64,000 nt of DNA from contig NZ_AP021879.1 in assembly GCF_009689005.1 (NCBI RefSeq), positions 1,364,001 through 1,428,000 on the forward strand, in the 5' to 3' direction. The notes under the pieces are model-generated. The model saw only the letters and a list, made by a program, of their open reading frames with translations, had not been told where the DNA came from and ran no database searches. Below are positions 34,186 to 44,034 of the stretch, piece after piece. This DNA comes from Desulfosarcina ovata subsp. ovata. Lineage in GTDB: Bacteria; Desulfobacterota; Desulfobacteria; Desulfobacterales; Desulfosarcinaceae. The position numbers and the translations under genes were made by a program. Numbering within the stretch: the first letter of the stretch is position 1; every line of letters begins with the position of its first letter.

Positions 34186-35018
34186 GATTCCCCTCGTAGT
34201 ATATTGGCAGGACCTTCAATCGGTGTTGAGACTCGGTGAAAGTCGAAAGCCTTTGAAAGGGTCTTCTCTTCCGGTGGTGCCGGAGCAGGCACGGATGTTG
34301 ATGTTTCCGTCACTGCCGGTTTTGCGGTCATGGCTTCCCGGAGACCCGAATCCACCCCGGTGAAACCCATGAACGCCATGGCCAGGATCCCTCCCACCAC
34401 CAGGGTAATGGCGGCGCCCCGGAACGGTTTGGGCACATCGCATAACTCCAGTTCCTCCCGGATGCCGGCCATGATGACGATTGCAATGGTAAAGCCCGCG
34501 CCGCCGAAAAAGGCCAGGGTCAGGGCCCGGCCCAGGTCCCACCGGTCCGCCGGGTTCTCCGCGCCCACCACGTGGCTCATGATGGTCAGACAGGCGAAAA
34601 GGATGGCGCAGTTGGTGGTGATCAACGGCAAAAACACACCGAAGGCCTTGTAGAGCAAGGGAAAAAACCGGCGCACGTACATCTCCACAAACTGCACCGA
34701 CGAGCTGATGGCGAAGATATAGACAATATAGCTCAAGATGGTCAGGTCCACCCGGGCCGCCGTCTCGGCCGGCATGAAAAGGCTCGCCGCCAGTCGGGTG
34801 AGCGGGGCGCCGGGCATGAGCACGAAGGTGGTGATGGTCCATGCGATGAAGGCGGCAATGGTGATGACAAAGGTCACCGCGCACCCCATGCCCACAGCCA
34901 TTCCCACGTGCCGGGAAACACCAATAAAGGGGCAGATACCCACGAAATAGTACAGGACGAAGTTGTTGATCAGGGCCGCGCCCAGGGCGATGAGCAGTAT
35001 ATCGATTAGATAATTCAT
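34173..35018 (-). CDS. rnfA: Rnf complex subunit A with long C-terminal extension
   Basis: Residues 1-190 are a canonical RnfA, a six-helix membrane subunit: [64 protein letters not shown]. The conserved cysteines of the in-membrane Fe-S centre are present in ICPFIG and NCAILF. Usual RnfA is about 190-195 aa. This one is 281 aa, with an extra helix ([20 protein letters not shown]) near its usual place and a 65-residue soluble tail rich in Pro, Ala and Ser ([17 protein letters not shown]). The tail overlaps the rnfB start. Confidence 0.93.
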   Translation of the reverse strand: MNYLIDILLIALGAALINNFVLYYFVGICPFIGVSRHVGMAVGMGCAVTFVITIAAFIAWTITTFVLMPGAPLTRLAASLFMPAETAARVDLTILSYIVYIFAISSSVQFVEMYVRRFFPLLYKAFGVFLPLITTNCAILFACLTIMSHVVGAENPADRWDLGRALTLAFFGGAGFTIAIVIMAGIREELELCDVPKPFRGAAITLVVGGILAMAFMGFTGVDSGLREAMTAKPAVTETSTSVPAPAPPEEKTLSKAFDFHRVSTPIEGPANILRGESCPG

Positions 35019-35032
35019 GGGATCGTTTTTCC

Positions 35033-35653
35033 CTAAGCTATCTTCTTACCGCCCTTGCGGGCGGTAATCCAGTTGATGGTTCCCAGCAGCAGACCGAAGG
35101 TGAGAAAGGCGCCGGGAGGAAGCACCATGATCACCCAGTCCGGCCATACTGCCGGCATGACCCGCAGTCCGAACAGGGATCCGGTACCCAGAATTTCTCG
35201 AATGGCGGCAATGCTGGACAGGGCCAAGCCGAACCCCAAACTCTGGCCCACGGCGTCAGCCGCGGCAACGAAAGGGGACTGCTTGGACGCACACACCTCA
35301 CATCGGCAGATGATGATGCAGTTGACGATAATCAGCGGAATGTAAGGCCCCAGGGTTTTGCTCATCTGGTAAAGGTAGGCCGCCAGAAACCGGTCCGCGA
35401 TGGTGACGAAGGTGGCGATGGTCAGGGTAAAAACCACGATGCGCAGGTACGGTTTGAGCAGGTTGCGGATCAGGCTGATAATCACGTTGGCACAAAGCAG
35501 CACGAACCCCACGGCACCGGCCATGGTGACGGCAGCCATGAGGCTGTTGGTCACCGCCAGGGTGGGACACAACCCAAGCAGCTGGCGATAGACCGGGTTT
35601 TCCGGCAGGATGCCCTGGATGAACCGCTCGGCGGCGGTGGGCTGGTCAGCCAT
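35033..35653 (-). CDS. rnfE: Rnf complex subunit E
   Basis: The 206-aa multi-helix membrane protein is homologous to Rnf[26 protein letters not shown] and [21 protein letters not shown] with the paired cysteine regions, then [21 protein letters not shown]. It forms the inverted-topology partner of RnfA around the membrane Fe-S cluster. It overlaps the rnfG end by 8 bp and is followed by rnfA after 14 bp. The length is normal. Confidence 0.94.
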   Translation of the reverse strand: MADQPTAAERFIQGILPENPVYRQLLGLCPTLAVTNSLMAAVTMAGAVGFVLLCANVIISLIRNLLKPYLRIVVFTLTIATFVTIADRFLAAYLYQMSKTLGPYIPLIIVNCIIICRCEVCASKQSPFVAAADAVGQSLGFGLALSSIAAIREILGTGSLFGLRVMPAVWPDWVIMVLPPGAFLTFGLLLGTINWITARKGGKKIA

Positions 35654-36332
35654 TGTCCTTGCCCCCTTTCGCGGCAGCAGACGGACCGGCGGTGAGCGGT
35701 TTTCGCAGGTCGCCGATGGCCGTGTTGATCATGGCGGTCACACTTCTGGATGAGATGGTGGCGCCGGTCACCGCATCGATTTCACCGGGCCGGGAGGCAC
35801 CGGTTTTCACCACTATCAGGGGCCTGTCCGCCGGGGCATCGATGAACTGTCCCCGCCATGTATCGGTAATGATCTTGTTGCCCAGACCGGGGGTCTCTTT
35901 CTGATCCAGAACAAACAGGCCGGTGATGGTGCGAAGATCCGGGGAAAGCCCAAGCAGCAGTTCGATGGTGTCCGCGTAGCCCTGGCCCTTGGTTTTCACC
36001 ACCCACCCTTTCAGGCCATCCTGGTACCGCGCCTCGTATACGCTGTAGAATTTAACCCGACCCGACTTTTTCACGGTCACCTGGCGGGGAACAATCTCCA
36101 GTGTCTGGTTTTCGGTTGCCATCTTGGCTGCCAAAAAGTTTCCCAGCACCAGCTCGGGCACCTTCTCCTGGGTTTCATTGATTTTGTTACTCTCGATTAC
36201 CGGCCCCAACGCCAGCTGCACGCCGGCCAGGGAAACGCCGAATCCCACCGCCAGCACCAGCACCAGCCAGGCCTGCACGAAACTGCTTTTTCTCAGTCCG
36301 CCGGGTTTCTTGTTTTCAGCATCCATCGTCAT
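35646..36332 (-). CDS. rnfG: Rnf complex subunit G (covalent FMN)
   Basis: From ATG 36332, just after the rnfD stop, the protein is 228 aa; earlier in-frame codons overlap rnfD and are not RnfG-like. It has one N-terminal membrane helix (SFVQAWLVLVLAVGFGVSLAGVQLAL) and the FMN-binding domain ending DAVTGATISSRSVTAMI, whose S/T-GAT threonine carries phosphoester-linked FMN. ETPGLGNKI is the other conserved block. It relays electrons on the periplasmic side of the complex. Confidence 0.93.
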   Translation of the reverse strand: MTMDAENKKPGGLRKSSFVQAWLVLVLAVGFGVSLAGVQLALGPVIESNKINETQEKVPELVLGNFLAAKMATENQTLEIVPRQVTVKKSGRVKFYSVYEARYQDGLKGWVVKTKGQGYADTIELLLGLSPDLRTITGLFVLDQKETPGLGNKIITDTWRGQFIDAPADRPLIVVKTGASRPGEIDAVTGATISSRSVTAMINTAIGDLRKPLTAGPSAAAKGGKDNG

Positions 36333-36334
36333 CG

Positions 36335-37351
36335 TTATTGTCCACCAAAAGGAGTGGGTATGGTCCACCGGTTGATCAACGGGGTCAGCGCATTCATCAA
36401 CAGCACCGCGAACATTACACCTTCCGGGTAACCGGAGAACAGCCGCAGCACCATAATCAGAGTGCCGGTGCCCAGGCCGAAAATAAACTTGCCTTTGGGT
36501 GTCAAGGGGCTGGTGACCGGGTCCGTGGCAATAAAAAAGGCCCCGAAAAGCAATGACCCTCCCAGGATATGGTGCAGCACCGTCCACCCGTCCGCGGGAC
36601 CGGCAAGATCGGCCATGCCGCCGATGACCAGGACCGCCAGAAGCAGTCCTGCCGGGATCTCCCATGAGGCGGCACGCCGGATAATCAGATAAAGGCCCCC
36701 CAGCAGGCAGGCCAGGGCGCTGGTCTCACCCAGGCTGCCGTTGGTGGTTCCCCAGAAGAGGTGGACCAGCGGTGTCACCACACCGTTCATCTTATAGGCG
36801 TTCATGGGGGTGGCCTGGGAAACGGCGTCCACGGCGCTGCGCACGTCTTCGAATCCCGATGCGGCAAGCGCGCCGGCAAAGGAAATCATGACGAATGCGC
36901 GACCCACCATGGCCGGATTAAACAAATTCATGCCCAACCCGCCGAAAATAATCTTTCCGATGCCGACGGCCACGAAAGCGGCGATCACACCCACGTACCA
37001 GGGTGCCGTACCGGGCAGGGACATGGCCAGGATGATGCCGGTAACGATGGCCGAGCAGTCTTTCAGGGTAGACTGCCGCCCGCGCATCTTCACGAAAAGC
37101 AGTTCCGCCGCCAGGCTCCCGCTTAGGCAGACAGCCAGCTGGAGCAGGGCGTAGCCGCGAAAGACGAACAGGGACATGGCCACCACCGGCACCAAAGCCA
37201 CGAGGACATCCACCATCATCCGCCGGGTACTGGTGGTGGATTGGGCCAAGTGGGGAGACGGCGATACGTGAATCACCGGCGCCGTCGGTCTGGTTTCATC
37301 AATCGGTTTCACTTGAGAATCCTGCATGTTTAATTGGTTTTCCGTGGTCAT
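36335..37351 (-). CDS. rnfD: Rnf complex subunit D (membrane, covalent FMN)
   Basis: The start at 37351 (MTTENQLNMQDSQVK) lies 4 bp past the rnfC stop; a GTG 5 codons earlier is also possible. The 338-aa membrane protein contains STTSTRRMMVDVLVALVPVVAMSLFVF, GGLGMNLFNPAMVGRAF and DAVSQATPMNAYK, whose SQAT threonine is the expected FMN site. FFIATDPVTSPLTPKGKFIFGLG and LFSGYPEGVMFAVLLMNAL are the conserved C-terminal loops. RnfD is the main candidate ion channel. Confidence 0.94.
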   Translation of the reverse strand: MTTENQLNMQDSQVKPIDETRPTAPVIHVSPSPHLAQSTTSTRRMMVDVLVALVPVVAMSLFVFRGYALLQLAVCLSGSLAAELLFVKMRGRQSTLKDCSAIVTGIILAMSLPGTAPWYVGVIAAFVAVGIGKIIFGGLGMNLFNPAMVGRAFVMISFAGALAASGFEDVRSAVDAVSQATPMNAYKMNGVVTPLVHLFWGTTNGSLGETSALACLLGGLYLIIRRAASWEIPAGLLLAVLVIGGMADLAGPADGWTVLHHILGGSLLFGAFFIATDPVTSPLTPKGKFIFGLGTGTLIMVLRLFSGYPEGVMFAVLLMNALTPLINRWTIPTPFGGQ

Positions 37352-37355
37352 ACCG

Positions 37356-38717
37356 TCAGATCCCACCCGCCGCCACCAGGGCCTTTCCGACCCGGATCAG
37401 CTGAACCAGCGGAATGTGGGCCGGGCACGTGTATGCGCAGGAGCCGCACTCGAAACAGGCCATAATGTTATATCGCCGGGACAGGGCGATGTCCTGATGT
37501 CTTGATGCCATGGCAATTTTGGTGGGAACCAGGTTCATGGGGCACACATCCACGCATTTCCCACAACGGACACAGGCGGTCTCCTCGCCGGCATTCACTT
37601 CGTCCCGGGTCATCACGGTAAGCCCACCGGTGCCTTTGGTAACCGGGGTGTTGGGATTGGCAAAGGCAAATCCCATCATGGGGCCGCCGGCAACCATGCG
37701 GGCTGCGCCGGGCGTCAGGCCGCCGCAAAAATCGATCAGCGCACCGAATGAAACACCGATGGGCGCCAGCACGTTGGACGGGTTGACGATGCCGCCGCCG
37801 GTAACGCTGATCACCCGGTGGGTCAGGGGTTTTTTATGAATCACGGCCCGGGCAACGGCAGCCATGGTCCCCACATTGCTTATGGCCACCCCCACATCCG
37901 AGGGCAGCCCGCCCAGGGGCACCTGGCGCTTGATCACGGCCTGAATCAGATGCTTTTCACTGCCTTGGGGATACTTGGTTTTGACCACGGCAATTTGTAT
38001 GCCCGTACCGTCCGTGGCCTTTTTCAACGCCGCTACCGCCGGCATCTTGTTGTCCTCGACACCGATGACGATCCGCTCGGCCCCCACACTACGGCCCGCC
38101 AGCAGGGCGCCAGTAATAATGGAAACCGGAGCCTCTACCATGAGCCGGTAGTCGGATGTGAGATAGGGCTCGCATTCGCAGCCGTTGACTATCAAGGTGT
38201 GGATCGGCTTCTTGTCGCCGGGCGTGATCTTCACGTGGGTGGGAAAGGCCGCCCCGCCCAGCCCCACCAGTCCAGCATCGTTTATATCGCGGCTGATCTG
38301 GGTCGGTTCATAGGCGTTCAGGCCGGTGGTGGGCCAGTCCCCGCCGAAGATCTCATCCCACAGGTCCTGACCCGACGGCAGTTCCCCTTCGGTTTTGATG
38401 GGCAGGGTATCCATGTGCCGGCCATTGGCCAGCGTCACTCTCACCGGTCGCTGGACAATGCCGGGCACCGACGCATGCAAGGTGGTGGAGACAAAGGTAC
38501 TGCCCTTGCCAATCAGCTCACCCCACTGTACTGTCTGGCGGGGTTTGACCATGGGGTCACACGGGCCGCCGATATTCTGATGAAGGGCCAACACCACCAT
38601 TTCCGGCGTCGGCATCACCCGGATGGCCGCATCCTTGGACAACTTTTTATGATCCGGCGGGTGAACACCGTGAGCGAATGTGCCGCTGCCCGGGTATCCT
38701 TCCAGCTTCAGCCCCAT
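37356..38717 (-). CDS. rnfC: Rnf complex subunit C (NADH-binding)
   Basis: The start at 38717 (MGLKLEGYPGSGTFAHGVHPPDHKK) fits the family and avoids overlap with panD. The 453-aa protein has the glycine-rich NADH/FMN region (GLVGLGGAAFPTHVK, LIVNGCECEPYLTSDYRLM) and two 4Fe-4S motifs, CVRCGKCVDVCPMNLVP and CFECGSCAYTCPAHIPLVQLIR. It is the soluble subunit where NAD+ is reduced. First gene of rnfCDGEAB, the order seen in many anaerobes. Confidence 0.94.
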   Translation of the reverse strand: MGLKLEGYPGSGTFAHGVHPPDHKKLSKDAAIRVMPTPEMVVLALHQNIGGPCDPMVKPRQTVQWGELIGKGSTFVSTTLHASVPGIVQRPVRVTLANGRHMDTLPIKTEGELPSGQDLWDEIFGGDWPTTGLNAYEPTQISRDINDAGLVGLGGAAFPTHVKITPGDKKPIHTLIVNGCECEPYLTSDYRLMVEAPVSIITGALLAGRSVGAERIVIGVEDNKMPAVAALKKATDGTGIQIAVVKTKYPQGSEKHLIQAVIKRQVPLGGLPSDVGVAISNVGTMAAVARAVIHKKPLTHRVISVTGGGIVNPSNVLAPIGVSFGALIDFCGGLTPGAARMVAGGPMMGFAFANPNTPVTKGTGGLTVMTRDEVNAGEETACVRCGKCVDVCPMNLVPTKIAMASRHQDIALSRRYNIMACFECGSCAYTCPAHIPLVQLIRVGKALVAAGGI

Positions 38718-38835
38718 GGCGGCAACATGAATTTCATTTTTTTTGTGACCATCATTTCGGAACCCCTGAAACACAAAAAGATCTCCGCAGCGGAAATCTT
38801 TCCATGAAAGATTCCGCAATAAATTGTGCCACCTT

Positions 38836-39198
38836 TCAGTCCCATGGTTCCAAGGCTCCACGGTTATTTTTGTCCATGAAAACGATGGTGGGCCTGAACG
38901 GCCTAGCTTCTTTTTCCTCCAGCCAGCAGTAAGCGATGATGATGATTCTGTCGCCGGGCTGCACCAGACGTGCGGCAGCGCCGTTCAGGCAGACGATGCC
39001 GCTGTGTGCTTCGCCTTCTAGTGTGTAGGTTTCGAAACGTTCACCGGTGTTTATGTTGGCGACTTGGACTTTTTCCCCAGGCAGGATGTTGGCGGAATTC
39101 ATCACGACGCTGTCAATGGTGATACTGCCCACATAATTCAGATCGGCATCGGTAACCGTGGCGCGGTGGATCTTGCTTTTGAGCATGTTAACCAGCAT
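38836..39198 (-). CDS. panD: Aspartate 1-decarboxylase
   Basis: The 120-aa proenzyme reads [29 protein letters not shown]. The Gly-Ser bond in YVGSITID is the self-cleavage site that creates the pyruvoyl group. [24 protein letters not shown] is the conserved C-terminal part. It makes beta-alanine from aspartate for pantothenate. It is the last gene of panBCD, 5 bp after panC, so a single transcript supplies the coenzyme A precursor. Confidence 0.96.
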   Translation of the reverse strand: MLVNMLKSKIHRATVTDADLNYVGSITIDSVVMNSANILPGEKVQVANINTGERFETYTLEGEAHSGIVCLNGAAARLVQPGDRIIIIAYCWLEEKEARPFRPTIVFMDKNNRGALEPWD

Positions 39199-39203
39199 GA
39201 TAA

Positions 39204-40052
39204 TTATACCTCTATTCGAATATTGTCGATCAGTCGTGTCCTCCCGAATTTGACTGCCAAAGCAACGAGCATCTCACCACTGAGCATTTCCATTTCTTCC
39301 AGGGTGTGTGCATTCACCACAGCTACATAGTCGATGGTTGCATCCTCAATGCCACTGATCTGCTTTTCAATATTCCGACTGACCACTGCTACGCTGCGTT
39401 CGCCCTTTTCGATCATCTCCTTAGTGTCGAGCAGTGCCCGGTTCAACATCGGGGCATCCGCCCTTTGCCCGGGAGTAAGATAGGTGTTACGCGAACTCAT
39501 GGCCATGCCGTCGGCTTCGCGGACGATTGGACAAACCACGACTTGCAGGTCGAAGTCCAGGTCTCTGACCATTTGTTGAATCACGGTCGCCTGTTGGGCA
39601 TCTTTTTGACCGAAATAGGCACGATCCGGAGAAACCAGGTTGAACAGCTTGGTCACGATGGTGGTGACACCTCTAAAATGGGTAGGTCGTGACCGGCCGC
39701 AAAGCACTTGGGTCATTGGACCTTGAACCTCAACGTAAGTGGTATAGCCTTTCGGATAGAGCGCATCGACAGTGGGGTAAAAGGCAATGTCTACGGTCTC
39801 CGCCACCATCAGATCAGAATCTCGCTGCGCGTCTCGGGGATAAGCATCCAGGTCCTCATTGGGGCCGAACTGGGTCGGGTTGACGAAAATGCTAACCACG
39901 ACGATATCATTTTCCTCCCGTGCCCGACGAATGAGGGACAGATGGCCCTGATGCAAGAACCCCATGGTGGGAACGAAGCCGATGGTTTTGCCTTTTCTTT
40001 TGACACTTTTTACCGCTTTGCGGAGTTCATTCTTGGATTGGATGATTTGCAT
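39204..40052 (-). CDS. panC: Pantothenate synthetase
   Basis: From ATG 40052 ([41 protein letters not shown]) the protein is 282 aa, the normal length. [11 protein letters not shown] is the HxGH ATP-binding motif of the cytidylyltransferase-like fold, and [26 protein letters not shown] (KMSKS-like) and FGRTRLIDN are all present. It condenses pantoate with beta-alanine. It lies between panB and panD in one operon. Confidence 0.96.
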   Translation of the reverse strand: MQIIQSKNELRKAVKSVKRKGKTIGFVPTMGFLHQGHLSLIRRAREENDIVVVSIFVNPTQFGPNEDLDAYPRDAQRDSDLMVAETVDIAFYPTVDALYPKGYTTYVEVQGPMTQVLCGRSRPTHFRGVTTIVTKLFNLVSPDRAYFGQKDAQQATVIQQMVRDLDFDLQVVVCPIVREADGMAMSSRNTYLTPGQRADAPMLNRALLDTKEMIEKGERSVAVVSRNIEKQISGIEDATIDYVAVVNAHTLEEMEMLSGEMLVALAVKFGRTRLIDNIRIEV

Positions 40053-40080
40053 TTTTTTTGAGATTTTTTGTCCTGTAGTA

Positions 40081-40914
40081 TCAGAGTGCGGCCAGCACAT
40101 TTTCATCGACAGGAAAACTGTGTTCGGGTGCTGGGAAGGCGCCGCTGCGCAACTCTTTGATATAAGATTTAACCGCCGCAACGGTGATATCTCCACCGTC
40201 GGCATAGGTCTTTACAAATTTTGGACGCATTTTTCGAAACATACCCATCAAGTCCTGTATTACCAAGACCTGGCCGTCGCAATGTACGCCGGCGCCGATA
40301 CCGATGGTTGGGATTTCCAGTTTTTCAGTAATCAAGCGAGCCACCCCATCGGGAACGCACTCAAGAACAATCCCGAATACGCCGGCGTCCTGAAGCAGCA
40401 GGGCGTCATCGATAATCTGGCGGGCCGTCTCGAAATCCTTACCTTGAACCTTGAAACCACCAAAGGCGTTTACCGACTGGGGGGTGAGTCCAAGATGCCC
40501 CAGAACCGGGATTTGCGCTTTGACGATGGCGCGGATTTTATCGACCATTCCCTGACCGCCTTCCAGTTTTACAGCTTCAGCATCGCCTTCCTGCACGAAG
40601 CGTCCGGCGTTGCGTACCGTTTCTTCCACGCTGATATGGTAGGAAAGAAAAGGCATGTCTCCAATAAGCAGAGCATTACGCGAGCCTCGGGCCACCGCCT
40701 TGGTATGGTGGATCATTTCATCCATGGTTACCCGTAAGGTGTTTTCATAACCCAGCATGACCATACCGAGAGAATCCCCCACCAGCAGGCAGTCTACTCC
40801 GGTTTCGTCCAACAGGCATGCTGTGGTATAGTCGTAGGCCGTTAGCATGCTGATGCGTCGACCGTTTGCCTTGGTGGATTTGAATGATCGTACGGTAAAT
40901 TTTGCCTTGGCCAT
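40081..40914 (-). CDS. panB: 3-methyl-2-oxobutanoate hydroxymethyltransferase
   Basis: The ATG at 40914 follows AGGAAGG. The 277-aa protein carries MLTAYDYTTACLLDETGVDCLLVGDSLGMVMLGYENTL, with the metal-binding Asp residues, AVKLEGGQGM, GHLGLTPQSVNAFGG and PTIGIGAGVHCDGQVLV. It makes ketopantoate from 3-methyl-2-oxobutanoate. First gene of panBCD. Confidence 0.96.
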   Translation of the reverse strand: MAKAKFTVRSFKSTKANGRRISMLTAYDYTTACLLDETGVDCLLVGDSLGMVMLGYENTLRVTMDEMIHHTKAVARGSRNALLIGDMPFLSYHISVEETVRNAGRFVQEGDAEAVKLEGGQGMVDKIRAIVKAQIPVLGHLGLTPQSVNAFGGFKVQGKDFETARQIIDDALLLQDAGVFGIVLECVPDGVARLITEKLEIPTIGIGAGVHCDGQVLVIQDLMGMFRKMRPKFVKTYADGGDITVAAVKSYIKELRSGAFPAPEHSFPVDENVLAAL

Positions 40915-41004
40915 AGTATTCAGTCCTTCCTGATTTTCACACCCAAAAATTGCGCAAACCGAGGGCCTATTGATACGGCTCACGCTGGGCCAACCTCACC
41001 AACG

Positions 41005-41637
41005 CTAACTCTGATCCATTCCCCTTTTGTAAAGTTCAAAGATATTTTCAAGCTTTGGTTTTATATTAATTTCACTATTCAATAAGTTCATTTTTCCAGC
41101 TTCAACAACAGCGACCCCAATAAAAGTTGACCAAAATATGTCCGATAAAACTATTGGGTCAGAGTATTTATTAACATAATTTTTATTATCAATCTTAAAT
41201 AATGCTGTGGAAACTTCTTTCACTTTTTTCAATAAAGCTTTTAAAATCTTATGGGTTACAGGGGATATTCTGAAATTATTATCTTGTAATAAGAGATGAA
41301 AAAATTTTAATATAAATTTTGGTTCTTCTGAATAAACTTCGAGTATTACTTCAATCATCGAATTCAATCTATCTTCTATTTTCGGAATTTCCTGATTCTT
41401 AATATGTACAAAACGCATATACAAAGATTCAAAAACTTTAGTTAATACTGATGCATACAAATCTTCCTTGTTTTGAAAATAGAGGTAGATTGTACCCGGG
41501 CTCAAGCCGGCTTCATCGGCAATTTTTTCAATGGAAGTGGCTTTGTAACCACGTTTTTTGAAGCAACGTCTCGCAGCAACGATTATCTGTTGTCTTCTTC
41601 GTTCCTTCTCTCTTTTTCTTCGCTCAGGGATTCCCAT
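41005..41637 (-). CDS. TetR-family regulator, probably of the acyl-CoA synthetase operon
   Basis: The 210-aa protein has an N-terminal TetR HTH (IIVAARRCFKKRGYKATSIEKIADEAGLSPGTIYLYFQNKEDLYASV) and a helical ligand domain. The A+T-rich gene resembles the acs-like genes at 44-46 kb in composition, unlike the G+C-rich pan genes. The palindrome AATAAC-GACT-GTTATT lies 140 bp upstream, in the region once shared with the divergent acyl-CoA synthetase operon. An acyl-CoA or short-acid ligand is inferred, not shown. Confidence 0.85.
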   Translation of the reverse strand: MGIPERRKREKERRRQQIIVAARRCFKKRGYKATSIEKIADEAGLSPGTIYLYFQNKEDLYASVLTKVFESLYMRFVHIKNQEIPKIEDRLNSMIEVILEVYSEEPKFILKFFHLLLQDNNFRISPVTHKILKALLKKVKEVSTALFKIDNKNYVNKYSDPIVLSDIFWSTFIGVAVVEAGKMNLLNSEINIKPKLENIFELYKRGMDQS

Positions 41638-41749
41638 AAAAGTAGGTTATCGGTTTGATTGTTTATTGGGTGATGGCGTTCCCATTAAAAACAGGTTTGG
41701 AAATGAAATTGACTTTAGCGTTATGGAAAACCAAACACAACCAAACATC

Positions 41750-41795
41750 TTGACAATTCATCGTCAACCTAGTATGCAATAATAACGACTGTTAT
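41750..41795 (+). promoter_or_regulatory. Promoter plus TetR-type operator facing the acyl-CoA synthetase genes
   Basis: TTGACA (41750-41755), 16 bp, then TATGCA (41772-41777) reads toward the acyl-CoA synthetase genes. The 16-bp palindrome AATAAC-GACT-GTTATT (41780-41795) covers the expected transcription start. The group II intron begins 6 bp further on, separating this promoter from its probable genes by over 2 kb. Confidence 0.55.
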
Positions 41796-41801
41796 TTATA
41801 C

Positions 41802-43880
41802 TATCGGGATAGGGAGTAGCCTCGCGGCCACCCCCTCCCACACCACCCGGCATACGGATCGCGTACCAAGGCGGTTCGGCTGATCAGGAAGGTTATTGAG
41901 CAGGCAGGAATAGTCCTCGTTCGAAGAAGTAACGGTTTGGTAGAGCAAATATCACCCACTTGACCTTGCTCATGCGCCAGTACTTTTTGCGGGCGTTACC
42001 GCAAAGCATGGCGTCCTTATGCGCAATGCCAAGCTTTTTGAGGTTTCGGACCTTGGTCCTGGGGTTTTTCCATTGTTTCCAGACAACGCACCGCAGCCGG
42101 CGGATGATCCAGCCATTGAGTGACTTGAACAGGTGCCTGGCTTCTGTCAGGCGATAATAGTTCCACCAGCCAATCAGGTACTGATTCAGATCTTTGATAA
42201 TCTGGCTCAGACTTCTCCCTTGATTACGGTTCGTCAGTTCCCGGACTCGCTCCTTGAAACGTGAAATTGTTTTCCGGTGGATCCGGATCTTGGTCTGTCC
42301 ACACATACTGATAAAGGTAAATCCCAGGAATTTGCGGAGCCATGGTCGGCTCACTGCGCTTTTCTCCTCGTTCACCTTGAGCTTGAGCTTCGCGGTGATG
42401 AACTTCGTGATGCTCTTGTTCACACGCTCGGCGGCTTTCCGGCTTTTGCAGTAGATCCTGAAGTCGTCAGCATACCTGACGAATTGGTGACCCCGCTTCT
42501 CCAATTCCTTATCCAGTTCATCGAGTACGATGTTGGAGAGCAACGGCGACAGAGGACCACCCTGGGGCGTTCCTTCTATGCTGGGACTGACAAGCCCCCC
42601 GATCATCGTTCCGGCCGTAAGGTACCGGCGGATCAATTTCAAGACCCGTTTGTCCCGGACCCTGGTGGCCAGCCGGCTTAAAAGCCGGTCGTGGTTAACT
42701 CGGTCAAAAAACTTGGACAAATCCATGTCAACCACGTGGGTGTACCCGTCCAGCAGATAGCCTTTGGCTTGTAGGACAGCGTCATGGGCTGATCGTCCTG
42801 GTCTGAATCCGTAGCTGTACTCAGAAAAGGTCGGGTCCCAGATCTGCTCCAATACCTGAGCTATCGTCTGTTGGATAAGGCGGTCCAATACCGTGGGGAT
42901 ACCAAGCAGGCGGACACCGCCATCCGGTTTGTCGATCTCCTTCCTTCTGACCGGTAAGGGACGATAATCCCCATTTAGCAGGTCCTGCTTGATCTTCGGC
43001 CAGTGCCTTTTCAGGTACCCTTTCAAGTGGTTGGTTTTCATGCCGTCCACACCCGGGGCGCCTTTATTGGCAACGACCTGGTTCATTGCTCTGAGCACAT
43101 TACGTCGTTCGAGAATCAACTCCAACAACTGCTCTCTGCCTCCCAGACTTTCGGCAAGCCGCGACGCTACAAACATTTCCATCTGCTGTGGCTTTATGTT
43201 CATAAGTACACGTCTCCTAATGGTCATTTTCATTTACCCGTACCATTCGGGCCGGGCACCGTTCGGGCCTTTCACCGGGGTGAGCCTCCTGTTACGCTTG
43301 ACCCGCGGGTAGCTCGCGCATCTCGTTTCCTCCGGTTACATTATGCCCTCTGCTGACTCCCGCTGCACGGTGGGCGCACCTTGCGGTTTGCTCACTCGGA
43401 TCATCTGCCGCCGCCGGATCCTTTGGTTTCGTGTCCCTCTCCATAGCGGAGTTTGGCTCATCGCCGGTCAGGAGCCGGTCTTCCGACGATGCCGGGGGTT
43501 TTGGTGGCCGGAATCCCCCCTACCGGCAATTTCACACGACAAGTCCCGAGATGCAGCGGGCCTCCCGGGGTAAACACACATCTTTCGGTACGTAAGCGCC
43601 GAGTATACGAGCACTGCCTGAGATGGATAGAGGACTTAACCTTGTGTTGCAGGCTGGTCCCACAGATGCGCGCCTGACTCGATTTCTGTTCGTCACCCCG
43701 TACCTTCGCGACGGCCCTGCCGCAGCAGGGCGGCTTCCTCCCCAGGCACCGTTGCCGGATACCCAGTTGCCATGTCGCTACACCCTTCGCCTCCATCGGG
43801 CTGGGTCTAAGACTTGCCAAGCGATCCAACAGTCTGATATGCTTGGCTCACTTTTAAGATGTGTGCCGTGCCCGGCACAC
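41802..43880 (-). mobile_element. Group II intron (about 2079 bp)
   Basis: On the minus strand the element starts GTGTGCCGGGCACGGCACAC (43880 down), a GUGYG-type 5' end, and has a structured 5' part of about 640 bases before the maturase gene. The 3' part contains a domain V-like hairpin (ACCGCC ... GGGTGGT, about 41845-41880) followed by a GC-rich domain VI-like stem and the end CCCGAT at 41802. Both boundaries are estimated from the conserved ends. It splits the TetR/acyl-CoA synthetase intergenic region. Confidence 0.8.
41893..43233 (-). CDS. ltrA: Group II intron reverse transcriptase/maturase
   Basis: The 446-aa intron-encoded protein has the RT domains: VDGMKTNHLKGYLKRHWP, YRPLPVRRKEIDKPDGGVRLLGIPTVLDRLIQQ, YGFRPGRSAHDAV, GTPQGGPLSPLLSNI and the catalytic FVRYADDFRIY. 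A maturase (X) domain follows (QIIKDLNQYLIGWWNYYRL). No HNH endonuclease is visible at the C-terminus. It binds the intron RNA to help splicing and drives retrohoming. The frame is intact. Confidence 0.95.
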   Translation of the reverse strand: MKMTIRRRVLMNIKPQQMEMFVASRLAESLGGREQLLELILERRNVLRAMNQVVANKGAPGVDGMKTNHLKGYLKRHWPKIKQDLLNGDYRPLPVRRKEIDKPDGGVRLLGIPTVLDRLIQQTIAQVLEQIWDPTFSEYSYGFRPGRSAHDAVLQAKGYLLDGYTHVVDMDLSKFFDRVNHDRLLSRLATRVRDKRVLKLIRRYLTAGTMIGGLVSPSIEGTPQGGPLSPLLSNIVLDELDKELEKRGHQFVRYADDFRIYCKSRKAAERVNKSITKFITAKLKLKVNEEKSAVSRPWLRKFLGFTFISMCGQTKIRIHRKTISRFKERVRELTNRNQGRSLSQIIKDLNQYLIGWWNYYRLTEARHLFKSLNGWIIRRLRCVVWKQWKNPRTKVRNLKKLGIAHKDAMLCGNARKKYWRMSKVKWVIFALPNRYFFERGLFLPAQ

Positions 43881-44034
43881 AACAATAGTATGTCATGCAT
43901 GTCAAGAAAAAATGCTACATCCTATCCCTTTGTACTGAGCTAATCTCCGAAGGATTAGCATGACCACAACAGCAAGATGAACCGTGTAACTGACGGATTG
44001 CTGTGACGGTCTATACAACAAGAAAGGAATATAA

